The position numbers and the translations under genes were made by a program. This document shows, piece after piece, positions 26,331-34,324 of a stretch of DNA of 64,000 nucleotides. This stretch comes from Pseudomonas_T sp032052615 (lineage in GTDB: Bacteria; Pseudomonadota; Gammaproteobacteria; Pseudomonadales; Pseudomonadaceae): the NCBI GenBank assembly GCA_032052615.1, contig DAMBWF010000007.1, forward strand, positions 1 to 64,000, read 5' to 3'. Below the pieces are notes generated by a model. It ran no database searches. It worked only from the letters and a program-made list of their open reading frames with translations, and was not told the DNA's origin. The first letter of the stretch is position 1; every line of letters starts with the position of its first letter.

Positions 26331-27857
26331 TCAATCCTTGAGGAAGGCTTTGAAACGGAACAGCTCGGTCAGGCGGTAGCCGCGGTAGCGACCCATCGCC
26401 AGCATGAAGCCCACCATGATCAGGAGCACCGCCGGGAAGGTGAACACGAAGTAGACCAGTTGCGGCACCATCATCAGCAGGTGCGCCAGGGTAGCGGCGA
26501 ACAGCGTGCCGACGGCCACCTTGAAGGCATGACTGGCGCCACGCTCCTCCCAGGTGATCGACAGCCGCTCGATGGTCATGGTCAGGATCACCATGGGGAA
26601 CAGCGCCACGGACAGCCCGCGTTCCAGGCCGAGCTTGTGGCTGAGCAGGCTGATCACCGCGATCAGCACCACCACGAAGGTCAGCACCACCGACAGGCGT
26701 GGCAGCATCTGCAGCTTGAGGTGCTCCAGGTACGAGCGAAGGGACAGGCCTAGCGCCGTGATGAGGGTGAACAAGGCGATGCCGAAGCCCAACTGGGTCT
26801 CGCGGAAGGCCAGGGCGATCAGCACGGGCGTGAAGGTGCCCAAGGTCTGCAGGCCGATGAGGTTGCGCAGGATCAGGATCACCAGGACCCCGATGGGGAT
26901 CATGATCATGATCTGGTAGGTCTGCTGGGTCTGCAGCGGCAACCCGTAGAGCGAGTATTCGAGGAAATCGACGTCGGTGTTTTCGTCGGTGAGCTTGGCC
27001 AGGCGGATGGCGTTCATCTCGCTGTTGTTCAGGGTGAACGTCACCTGGGCCTTCTTGCCGCCTTCGATGCTCAGCAGGTTTTCGTCGCCGATCCACCACA
27101 CCAGGCGGTCGGCCGGCAGGCCCTGCTCGCCGGTTTCGGGGTTGAAATAGAGCCACTTGTCGCCGTTGAAGCTGCGCATCCACAGCTCCGGCGTCTGCGG
27201 CTGGTCGGCCACCAGGCGAATGGTGTGGACCCGCTCCATGGGCACGTGGGCGATGGACAGCAGCAGCTCGATGATGCGCGCCTTGTTCGGCGTGGAGGTA
27301 TCGCCCGCCATGAGCAGCTTGACGTTGTCGTCATTGAGGTTGTTGACCCGGCGGATGGTCTCGCTGATGAAGGTCTCGACGTCGGCGGAGTGCTGGCGGA
27401 TCGGCGCCATCAGCGCCTCGGCGGCGATCTTCTCGGGACCGCTGACGGCGATGCTGTCGCGGAAGATCGGCCCTTTTTCCTTGGGTTTCTCGCCGCTGTA
27501 GCGCTTGGTCAGCACCAGGCGGTAGTAGAGGGTCTGGTTGCCGTTGGCGCGCCGCGCCGACCAGGTGACCTTACGGTTGCCGTCGGCCCGATTGATGCTC
27601 ACCCCGTAGTTGTTGGAGATGAAACTCTCGTTGAGGCTGACGTAGTCCTGGTTCAGCGGCGGTACGAACATCTGCAGCTTCACCGGCTCCTTGGGCGTGG
27701 CCTGGAATTCAACCTTGGCATCGATGTTCCAGAGGTCGTCCGTTTCGTCCTCGGTCACCGGAATGCCCTGGATGAAGATCTGATAAGCCGTGATCAGAAC
27801 GCCCAGGGTCACCAGAATGGCGATCAGGACTTTCAGATGCAGGGTAAGAGAGCGCAT
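26331..27857 (-). CDS. Inactive transglutaminase-like domain fused to seven TM helices
   Basis: A 508-residue inner-membrane protein. One N-terminal helix (about residues 9-28) is followed by a large periplasmic part (about 30-310) that matches the inactive-transglutaminase domain (Transglut_i_TM), then about seven hydrophobic helices (about 315-495, starting IMIMIPIGVLVILILRNLIG) of the 7TM_transglut family. The periplasmic fold lacks an obvious Cys-His-Asp triad, hence inactive; it may bind a peptide instead. It is packed 6 bp after the protease gene and 3 bp before the ATP-grasp gene. A sensor or scaffold that brings periplasmic substrates to its partners is the most reasonable role, by inference. 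Confidence 0.85.
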   Translation of the reverse strand: MRSLTLHLKVLIAILVTLGVLITAYQIFIQGIPVTEDETDDLWNIDAKVEFQATPKEPVKLQMFVPPLNQDYVSLNESFISNNYGVSINRADGNRKVTWSARRANGNQTLYYRLVLTKRYSGEKPKEKGPIFRDSIAVSGPEKIAAEALMAPIRQHSADVETFISETIRRVNNLNDDNVKLLMAGDTSTPNKARIIELLLSIAHVPMERVHTIRLVADQPQTPELWMRSFNGDKWLYFNPETGEQGLPADRLVWWIGDENLLSIEGGKKAQVTFTLNNSEMNAIRLAKLTDENTDVDFLEYSLYGLPLQTQQTYQIMIMIPIGVLVILILRNLIGLQTLGTFTPVLIALAFRETQLGFGIALFTLITALGLSLRSYLEHLKLQMLPRLSVVLTFVVVLIAVISLLSHKLGLERGLSVALFPMVILTMTIERLSITWEERGASHAFKVAVGTLFAATLAHLLMMVPQLVYFVFTFPAVLLIMVGFMLAMGRYRGYRLTELFRFKAFLKD

Positions 27858-27863
27858 TAGGAA

Positions 27864-28400
27864 TTACTCGGCAGAATTCGCAACGGTGGCACAACCGGGC
27901 TTGCCGGCCGCGTATTTGAGACTGGGATCGACTAGCGCATCGAAGCGCTTGAGCGCATCCGAGCCGATCAGCAGCGGATATTGGAAGGCGCTGCGATCGG
28001 TCAAGTTCACTTCTATGCTGCGCAACGCCTTGCCCATGCACACCCGGAGCTCCACCACGGGGCGCGCGGTATAGGTCTTCTCGTCCTCGGGGTCGTAGTC
28101 GCCGGCGCGGCGCTTGATCTTGCTGACGCGAGCCAGGGGCAGCTCGATGGGGTGGTCGTGGGCATCGTCGATGGCCAGGTAGAAGCGCACCCAGGGTTCG
28201 CCGTTGCGCTTGAAGCGCTCGATGTCCCGGGCACTCAACGAGGCGGTCTTGGCGCCGGTGTCGAGCTTGGCGGGAACCTGCAGGGTCAGGTCGGCGAGGG
28301 TGGCGTACTCGTTCAGGCCGTAGACGGTCTTGTCGGTGGCATGGCTCGTGACGGAAACGCAGAGCAGACAGTACAGCAGGGCAAAAGGCGCGAGTCTCAT
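27864..28400 (-). CDS. Secreted retropepsin-like aspartic protease (Zn_protease/RimB family)
   Basis: This 178-residue protein has a signal peptide (hydrophobic about residues 4-18, likely cut near SHA-TD) and a single retropepsin-like domain. The catalytic triplet is Asp47-Thr48-Gly49 in PAKLDTGAKTASLSA. The domain ends with LIGSDALKRFDALVDPS. Older annotation calls the family ATP-dependent zinc protease, but the DTG motif argues for an aspartic protease working as a dimer. It should act in the periplasm. It is the first gene of the trio with the 7TM and ATP-grasp proteins, and lies divergent from the prp operon across a 285-bp gap. Confidence 0.85.
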   Translation of the reverse strand: MRLAPFALLYCLLCVSVTSHATDKTVYGLNEYATLADLTLQVPAKLDTGAKTASLSARDIERFKRNGEPWVRFYLAIDDAHDHPIELPLARVSKIKRRAGDYDPEDEKTYTARPVVELRVCMGKALRSIEVNLTDRSAFQYPLLIGSDALKRFDALVDPSLKYAAGKPGCATVANSAE

Positions 28401-28602
28401 AAGGTCTTGGGATCTGTCGCGGTCGTCGGGTTGGGTGTGACCGGTAGCGTCGGCCCTGCGCCTGCCCGTGCGACGGCAGGCGTGGCGCCTCCGTCCGGCA
28501 ATTGCGGCGGCATTCTAGCACGGTGCTTTTCCCGGGTGACAGGCGGTCGAGTCAACCCCCGGCATGATGCCGGGTCTCGATGAAGTTTCATCAATGGCTC
28601 GG

Positions 28603-28614
28603 ATTGTCGACAAT
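28603..28614. promoter_or_regulatory. Candidate PrpR (GntR/FadR-type) operator, distal
   Basis: ATTGTCGACAAT is a perfect 12-bp palindrome matching the TNGTnnnACNA pattern of FCD-type GntR regulators. It lies 72 bp upstream of the regulator gene. A TTGACT hexamer at 28628-28633 could be the -35 of the prp promoter just downstream, so the site is well placed for control. The 5' part of this 285-bp divergent gap, back to the protease gene, shows no other recognisable element. Confidence 0.6.
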
Positions 28615-28677
28615 ATATTCGTAGGGTTTGACTTGGCCAAGCTAAGGCGAGTAGTTTTCGCGTCATCTTTCAATAGG

Positions 28678-28685
28678 TGTCGACA
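28678..28685. promoter_or_regulatory. Second TGTCGACA site at the regulator start codon
   Basis: TGTCGACA followed by AT repeats the core of the palindrome 75 bp upstream. It lies between the Shine-Dalgarno AGG and the ATG of the GntR gene, so binding here would block its expression directly. Confidence 0.5.
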
Positions 28686-29417
28686 ATGGCTGTGGATGCT
28701 TCTTCCGTGCCCCAGGCGCCGACTGGCGATTCGGAAACCCTTTCCGAACACGTCTTCCGGCGCATCCAGGCCGCCATCGTGCAGGGTGAGATCGCGCCCG
28801 GCAGCAAGATTTCCGAACCCGAGCTGGCCCGCGCCTATGGCATCAGTCGTGGCCCGCTGCGGGAGGCGATCCACCGCCTGGAAGGGCAGAAGCTGCTGGT
28901 GCGCATTCCCCACGTCGGCGCCCGGGTGGTGTCCCTGAGCCACAGCGAGCTGATCGAACTCTACGAGATACGCGAATCCCTCGAAGGCATGGCCTGCCGG
29001 CTGGCGGCCCAGCGCATGAGCCAGGAGGACATCGAAGAGCTGCGCCGGGTGCTGGATACCCACGAGCGGGACGCGGCCTTCCAGGCGGGGGTCGGCTACT
29101 ACCAGCAGGAAGGCGACTTCGATTTCCACTACCGGATCATCCAGGGCAGTGGCAACCGCACCCTGACCCAGATGCTCTGTGGCGAGCTGTACCAATTGGT
29201 GCGGATGTACCGCATCCAGTTTTCCACCACGCCGAACCGGCCACGCCAGGCCTTCCACGAGCACCACCGGATTCTCGACGCCATCGCCGGTCGCGACGGG
29301 GAACTGGCCGAGTTGCTGATGCGGCGTCACATCGCCGCTTCCAAGCGCAACATCGAGCGTCACTACAACGGCCCCAGCGCCACTGACAGGAACGTCACTC
29401 CACGAGGTGAGTCATGA
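28686..29417 (+). CDS. prpR: GntR-family (FCD) regulator of the methylcitrate operon
   Basis: This 243-residue FadR/VanR-type GntR regulator has an N-terminal winged HTH (SEHVFRRIQAAIVQGEIAPG to YGISRGPLREAIHRLEGQKLL, about residues 20-70) and a C-terminal all-helical FCD ligand domain with metal-binding residues (DFDFHYRI, EHHRILDAI). The ATG at 28686 with AGGTG upstream is chosen; a GTG three codons earlier is possible. The gene overlaps prpB by four bases (ATGA), so it is the first gene of the prp operon. Two TGTCGACA sites upstream predict autoregulation, probably relieved by methylcitrate or a related acid. The name follows usage for Pseudomonas prp regulators; it is unrelated to the enterobacterial sigma-54 PrpR. 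Confidence 0.85.
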   Translation: MAVDASSVPQAPTGDSETLSEHVFRRIQAAIVQGEIAPGSKISEPELARAYGISRGPLREAIHRLEGQKLLVRIPHVGARVVSLSHSELIELYEIRESLEGMACRLAAQRMSQEDIEELRRVLDTHERDAAFQAGVGYYQQEGDFDFHYRIIQGSGNRTLTQMLCGELYQLVRMYRIQFSTTPNRPRQAFHEHHRILDAIAGRDGELAELLMRRHIAASKRNIERHYNGPSATDRNVTPRGES

Positions 29418-30307
29418 GTCAAACCCCTAGCCGCAGCCCCGGGCAACGCTTCCGCGACGCCGTCGCCAGTGAACGACCGCTGCAGATCGTCGGCACCATC
29501 AACGCCAACCATGCGTTGCTCGCCCAGCGCGCCGGCTTCAAGGCCATCTACATCTCCGGCGGCGGCGTGGCCGCCGGCTCCCTCGGGGTTCCGGACCTGG
29601 GGATCACCGGGCTGGATGACGTGCTCACCGACGTGCGCCGCATCACCGATGTCTGCGACCTGCCGCTGTTGGTGGACGTGGACACCGGCTTCGGTTCTTC
29701 CGCCTTCAACGTTGCCCGCACCGTGCGTTCCATGAACAAGTTCGGCGCGGCGGCCATCCATATCGAAGACCAGGTGGGCGCCAAGCGCTGCGGCCACCGG
29801 CCGAACAAGGAAATCGTCTCCCAGCAGGAAATGGTCGACCGCATCAAGGCGGCGGTGGACGCCCGGCTGGACGATAGCTTCGTGATCATGGCCCGGACCG
29901 ATGCCCTGGCCGTGGAAGGGCTGGAGTCCGCCTTGGACCGCGCCGCCGCGTGCATCGAGGCGGGTGCCGACATGGTGTTCCCCGAGGCCATCACCGAGCT
30001 GCAGATGTACAAGCTGTTCGCCGATAAGGTAAAGGTGCCGGTACTGGCCAACCTCACCGAGTTCGGCGCGACCCCGCTGTTCACCGTGGACGAGCTGCGG
30101 GAGGTGGGCGTGGCCATGGCGCTCTACCCGCTGTCGGCGTTCCGCGCCATGAACAAGGCGGCCGAGAATGTCTTCAACGCCATCCGCCGCGACGGCTCCC
30201 AGAAGAATGTCGTCGATACCATGCAGACCCGCATGGAGCTCTACGATCGCATCGACTATCACCGCTTCGAGCAGAAGCTCGACGCGCTGTTCGCGCAGAA
30301 CAAATAA
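29414..30307 (+). CDS. prpB: 2-Methylisocitrate lyase
   Basis: PrpB splits 2-methylisocitrate into pyruvate and succinate, the last step of the methylcitrate cycle for propionyl-CoA. The 297-residue TIM barrel carries the family signature KRCGHRPNKE (124-133) with the general-acid Cys126, and the Mg-binding DVDTGFG (88-94). The short KRCGH loop and the length separate it from isocitrate lyase (over 430 residues). Its start overlaps the regulator stop. A perfect 12-bp stem hairpin follows in the gap before prpC. Confidence 0.95.
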   Translation: MSQTPSRSPGQRFRDAVASERPLQIVGTINANHALLAQRAGFKAIYISGGGVAAGSLGVPDLGITGLDDVLTDVRRITDVCDLPLLVDVDTGFGSSAFNVARTVRSMNKFGAAAIHIEDQVGAKRCGHRPNKEIVSQQEMVDRIKAAVDARLDDSFVIMARTDALAVEGLESALDRAAACIEAGADMVFPEAITELQMYKLFADKVKVPVLANLTEFGATPLFTVDELREVGVAMALYPLSAFRAMNKAAENVFNAIRRDGSQKNVVDTMQTRMELYDRIDYHRFEQKLDALFAQNK

Positions 30308-30338
30308 CCGGCGCGGCCCGCCGGTTGCCCATTTTGCC

Positions 30339-30366
30339 CATGCCGGCCGCCCTCGCGGCCGGCATG
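30339..30366 (+). other. Strong intercistronic hairpin between prpB and prpC
   Basis: CATGCCGGCCGC (30339-30350) and GCGGCCGGCATG (30355-30366) form a perfect 12-bp stem with a CCTC loop, ending 24 bp before the prpC start. No T-run follows, so read-through is expected. It probably stabilises or demarcates segments of the polycistronic mRNA. Confidence 0.75.
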
Positions 30367-30390
30367 CATATAAAGAAGAAGGAGTAAGCC

Positions 30391-31518
30391 ATGGCTGAAG
30401 CAAAGGTATTGAGCGGCGCGGGCCTGCGGGGCCAGGTCGCCGGCCAGACCGCCTTGTCCACCGTGGGGCAGTCCGGCGCCGGGCTCACCTATCGCGGTTA
30501 CGATGTCCGCGAACTGGCCGCCGAGGCCCGCTTCGAGGAGGTCGCCTACCTGTTGCTGTACGGCGAGCTGCCGAATGCCGAGCAACTGGCCGCCTATATG
30601 AAGAAACTCCAGGGCCTGCGCGAGTTGCCCCGGGCGCTGCGGGAAGTGCTTGAGCGCATCCCGGCCAATGCCCACCCGATGGACGTGATGCGCACCGGCG
30701 CCTCGATGCTCGGCACCCTGGAGCCAGAGCACGACTTCTCCCGCCAGAACGACATTGCCGACCGCTTGCTGGCGGCCTTTCCGGCCATCATGTGCTATTG
30801 GTACCGCTTCACCCACCAAGGCGTGCGTATCGAGTGCGTCAGCGACGAAGAATCCATTGGCGGCCACTTCCTGCACCTGCTGCACGGCAAGAAGCCCAGC
30901 GAGCTGCATCGCAAGGTGATGGACGTGTCCCTGATCCTCTACGCGGAGCATGAGTTCAACGCGTCCACCTTCACCGCCCGGGTCTGCGCGTCCACCCTGA
31001 GCGACTTGTATTCCTGCGTGACCGGCGCCATCGGCTCCCTGCGCGGCCCGCTGCACGGCGGCGCCAACGAGGCGGCCATGGAGCTGATCGAGCGCTTCTC
31101 CTCGCCGGAGGAGGCCAGCGCCGAACTGTTGCAAATGCTGGCGCGCAAGGAAAAGGTCATGGGCTTCGGCCACGCCATCTACCGCGATTCCGACCCGCGC
31201 AACGAGGTGATCAAGGCCTGGTCGAAGCGCCTGGCCGAGGAAGTGGGCGACACCACTCTCTACCCGGTCTCCGAGGCCATCGACAAAACCATGTGGGAGC
31301 AGAAGAAACTGTTCCCCAACGCTGACTTCTACCATGCCTCGGCGTACCACTTCATGGGTATCCCCACCAAGCTGTTCACCCCGATCTTCGTCTGCTCGCG
31401 GACCAGCGGCTGGTGCGCCCACGTCTTCGAACAGCGCGCCAACAACCGCATCATCCGTCCGAGCGCCGAGTACACCGGCGTCGAGCAGCGTCCGTTCGTG
31501 AGCCTCGACAAGCGTTGA
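30391..31518 (+). CDS. prpC: 2-Methylcitrate synthase
   Basis: PrpC condenses propionyl-CoA with oxaloacetate to 2-methylcitrate. The 375-residue citrate-synthase fold has the three catalytic residues: His222 in GPLHGGANEAAM, His261 in GFGHAIYRDSDPR and Asp312 in NADFYHASAY. Its length is that of methylcitrate synthases and of the shorter citrate synthases, not of the NADH-inhibited GltA form; the operon decides. The ribosome site is AAGAAGAAGGAG. AAGAAGAA (30373-30380) also fits the Hfq/Crc AAnAAnAA motif and overlaps the Shine-Dalgarno, so translation may be under catabolite control. Confidence 0.95.
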   Translation: MAEAKVLSGAGLRGQVAGQTALSTVGQSGAGLTYRGYDVRELAAEARFEEVAYLLLYGELPNAEQLAAYMKKLQGLRELPRALREVLERIPANAHPMDVMRTGASMLGTLEPEHDFSRQNDIADRLLAAFPAIMCYWYRFTHQGVRIECVSDEESIGGHFLHLLHGKKPSELHRKVMDVSLILYAEHEFNASTFTARVCASTLSDLYSCVTGAIGSLRGPLHGGANEAAMELIERFSSPEEASAELLQMLARKEKVMGFGHAIYRDSDPRNEVIKAWSKRLAEEVGDTTLYPVSEAIDKTMWEQKKLFPNADFYHASAYHFMGIPTKLFTPIFVCSRTSGWCAHVFEQRANNRIIRPSAEYTGVEQRPFVSLDKR

Positions 31519-31523
31519 GCGGA

Positions 31524-31541
31524 GGCCGCCGCCCGGCGGCC
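31524..31541 (+). other. GC hairpin between prpC and acnD
   Basis: GGCCGCCG (31524-31531) and CGGCGGCC (31534-31541) are perfect complements with a two-base loop, so the real loop probably opens by one pair. It follows the prpC stop by five bases. It has no T-run and is probably an mRNA stability or processing structure. Confidence 0.55.
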
Positions 31542-31584
31542 CCGTTTCCCCGATTAGAACGATTCCGTGATTGAGTGCCGTGCC

Positions 31585-34206
31585 ATGAACACCGCAAACC
31601 GCAAGCCTTTGCCGGGCACCTCGCTGGACTACTTCGACGCTCGCGCCGTGGTCGAGGCGATCCAGCCGGGCGCCTACGACACATTGCCCTACACCTCGCG
31701 GGTGCTGGCGGAAAACCTGGTGCGCCGCTGCGCGCCGGAGACCCTGGTCGACTCCCTGAAGCAGCTCATCGAGCGCCGCCGCGACCTGGACTTCCCCTGG
31801 TTCCCGGCCCGGGTGGTCTGCCACGACATCCTCGGCCAGACCGCTCTGGTGGACCTGGCCGGCCTGCGGGACGCCATCGCCGAGCAAGGAGGCGATCCGT
31901 CCATGATCAACCCGGTGGTGCCGACCCAGTTGATCGTCGACCATTCCCTGGCGGTGGAATGCGGCGGCTACGATCCGGAGGCGTTCGCCAAGAACCGCGC
32001 CATCGAAGACCGTCGCAACGAGGACCGCTTCCACTTCATCAACTGGACCAAGAAGGCATTCCGTAACGTCGACGTGATCCCGCCGGGCAACGGCATCCTG
32101 CACCAGATCAACCTGGAGCGAATGAGCCCGGTGATCCAGGCCCGCGACGGGGTGGCCTTCCCCGACACCCTGGTGGGCACCGACTCCCATACGCCGATGG
32201 TGGATGCCCTGGGGGTGATCGCCATCGGTGTCGGCGGCCTGGAGGCGGAGAGCGTCATGCTCGGCCGCGCGTCCTGGATGCGCCTGCCGGACATCGTCGG
32301 GGTCGAACTGACCGGCAAGCCGGGGCCGGGCATCACCGCCACCGACGTGGTGCTGACCCTCACCGAGTTTTTGCGCCAGTCCAAGGTGGTGGGCGCCTAC
32401 CTGGAGTTCTTCGGCGAGGGCACCGCCAACCTGACCCTGGGCGACCGCGCTACCATCGCCAACATGGCTCCGGAGTTCGGCGCCACCGCCGCGATGTTCT
32501 ACATCGACCAGAAAACCATCGACTACCTCAGGCTCACCGGCCGCGAGGACGAACAGGTCGCCCTGGTGGAAACCTACGCGAAGACGACGGGCCTCTGGGG
32601 CGACGCCCTGGCCGGGGCGGTATACGAACGGGTCCTGCGCTTCGACCTCTCCACCGTCGTGCGCACCCTGGCCGGCCCGTCCAACCCCCATCGTCGCCTG
32701 CCGGTCTCGGCCCTGGCCGAGCGAGGCGTCGCCGGTGCCTGGAGCGACGTGCCGGGCCAAATGCCCGACGGCGCGGTGATCATCGCCGCCATCACCAGCT
32801 GCACCAATACCAACAACCCGCGCAACATGGTCGCCGCCGGCCTGCTGGCGCGTAACGCCAACCGGGCCGGGCTGATCCGCAAGCCGTGGGTGAAGACCTC
32901 CCTGGCACCCGGCTCCAAGGCGGTGGCGCTGTACCTGGAGGAGGGTGGCCTGCTGCCGGAGCTGGAGGCCCTGGGCTTTGGCGTGGTGGCGTTCGCCTGC
33001 ACCACCTGCAACGGCATGTCCGGCGCGCTGGACCCGACGATTCAGCAGGAAATCGTCGACCGCGACCTGTACGCCACCGCCGTGCTGTCCGGCAACCGCA
33101 ACTTCGACGGCCGCATCCACCCCTATGCCAAGCAGGCCTTCCTCGCCTCGCCGCCGCTGGTGGTGGCCTATGCCATCGCCGGCACCATCCGCTTCGACAT
33201 CGAGAAGGATGTGCTGGGCCATGATGCCCAGGGCAGGGAAATCCGCCTGAAGGATATCTGGCCGAGCGACGCCGAGATCGACGCGGTGGTGGAGGCCTCG
33301 GTGAAGCCGGAGCAGTTCCGCAAGGTCTACATCCCCATGTTCGCGGTCCAGGAAGACAGCGCCGATCAAGTCAGTCCGCTTTACCCGTGGCGTTCCATGA
33401 GCACTTACATCCGCCGTCCGCCGTACTGGGAAGGCGCCCTGGCCGGTGAGCGGGCTCTCAAGGGCATGCGTCCGCTGGCGGTGCTGCCGGACAACATCAC
33501 CACCGATCACCTGTCGCCGTCCAACGCCATCCTGCCGGACAGCGCCGCCGGGGAACACCTGACGAAGATGGGCTTGCCGGAAGAGGACTTCAATTCCTAC
33601 GCCACCCATCGCGGCGATCACTTGACCGCCCAGCGCGCCACGTTCGCCAACCCGCAACTGGTCAACGAAATGGCGGTGGTGGACGGCCAGGTAAAGAAAG
33701 GCTCGCTGACTCGGGTCGAGCCGGACGGCACGGTCATGCGCATGTGGGAGGCGATCGAGACCTACATGGAGCGTAAGCAGCCGCTGATCATCATCGCCGG
33801 GGCCGACTACGGCCAGGGGTCGTCCCGCGACTGGGCGGCCAAGGGGGTGCGCCTGGCCGGTGTCGAGGCCATCGTGGCCGAAGGCTTCGAGCGCATCCAC
33901 CGCACCAACCTGATCGGCATGGGCGTACTGCCCCTGGAGTTCAAGCCGGGCACGGACCGCAAGACCTTGGGCATCGACGGCAGCGAGACCTACGACGTGA
34001 TCGGCGAGCGCACGCCGCGCGCCGACCTGACCCTGGTGATCCACCGCAGGAACGGGAAGTGCCTGGAGGTGCCGGTCACCTGCCGCCTGGATACCGCCGA
34101 AGAGGTGTCCATCTACGAGGCCGGCGGGGTGTTGCAGCGATTCGCCCAGGATTTCCTGGAGTCCTCCATCAGCGCCACGGCGGCGGCGATGTCCGCCACG
34201 GTGTAG
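31585..34206 (+). CDS. acnD: 2-Methylcitrate dehydratase, Fe/S-dependent (AcnD)
   Basis: AcnD is an aconitase-like enzyme that dehydrates 2-methylcitrate to a methylaconitate, which PrpF then isomerises. The 873-residue protein has the cluster ligands Cys406 in TSCTNTNNPRN and Cys472/Cys475 in ACTTCNGMSG, plus the swivel-domain block YGQGSSRDWAAKG. The ATG giving MNTANRKPLPGTSLDYF matches the family N-terminus. A GTG six codons upstream is open but unneeded. The presence of acnD and prpF beside prpD marks the AcnD/PrpF version of the pathway. GC hairpins lie on both sides of the gene. Confidence 0.94.
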   Translation: MNTANRKPLPGTSLDYFDARAVVEAIQPGAYDTLPYTSRVLAENLVRRCAPETLVDSLKQLIERRRDLDFPWFPARVVCHDILGQTALVDLAGLRDAIAEQGGDPSMINPVVPTQLIVDHSLAVECGGYDPEAFAKNRAIEDRRNEDRFHFINWTKKAFRNVDVIPPGNGILHQINLERMSPVIQARDGVAFPDTLVGTDSHTPMVDALGVIAIGVGGLEAESVMLGRASWMRLPDIVGVELTGKPGPGITATDVVLTLTEFLRQSKVVGAYLEFFGEGTANLTLGDRATIANMAPEFGATAAMFYIDQKTIDYLRLTGREDEQVALVETYAKTTGLWGDALAGAVYERVLRFDLSTVVRTLAGPSNPHRRLPVSALAERGVAGAWSDVPGQMPDGAVIIAAITSCTNTNNPRNMVAAGLLARNANRAGLIRKPWVKTSLAPGSKAVALYLEEGGLLPELEALGFGVVAFACTTCNGMSGALDPTIQQEIVDRDLYATAVLSGNRNFDGRIHPYAKQAFLASPPLVVAYAIAGTIRFDIEKDVLGHDAQGREIRLKDIWPSDAEIDAVVEASVKPEQFRKVYIPMFAVQEDSADQVSPLYPWRSMSTYIRRPPYWEGALAGERALKGMRPLAVLPDNITTDHLSPSNAILPDSAAGEHLTKMGLPEEDFNSYATHRGDHLTAQRATFANPQLVNEMAVVDGQVKKGSLTRVEPDGTVMRMWEAIETYMERKQPLIIIAGADYGQGSSRDWAAKGVRLAGVEAIVAEGFERIHRTNLIGMGVLPLEFKPGTDRKTLGIDGSETYDVIGERTPRADLTLVIHRRNGKCLEVPVTCRLDTAEEVSIYEAGGVLQRFAQDFLESSISATAAAMSATV

Positions 34207-34226
34207 GCAGCGCTTCGCGCCGCTCG

Positions 34227-34260
34227 CCATCGACCGTGCCACTCCCGGCGCGGTCGATGG
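34227..34260 (+). other. Hairpin between acnD and prpF
   Basis: CCATCGACCG (34227-34236) and CGGTCGATGG (34251-34260) form a perfect 10-bp stem with a 14-base loop. It lies 21 bp after the acnD stop with no T-run. It is the third hairpin in this operon's gaps. Confidence 0.6.
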
Positions 34261-34324
34261 GCCACGCCGGCGGCGCGGCTTCGAATGTTCCGCGCGCGGG
34301 CCGCGGCTCCCCACGAGGTATTCC

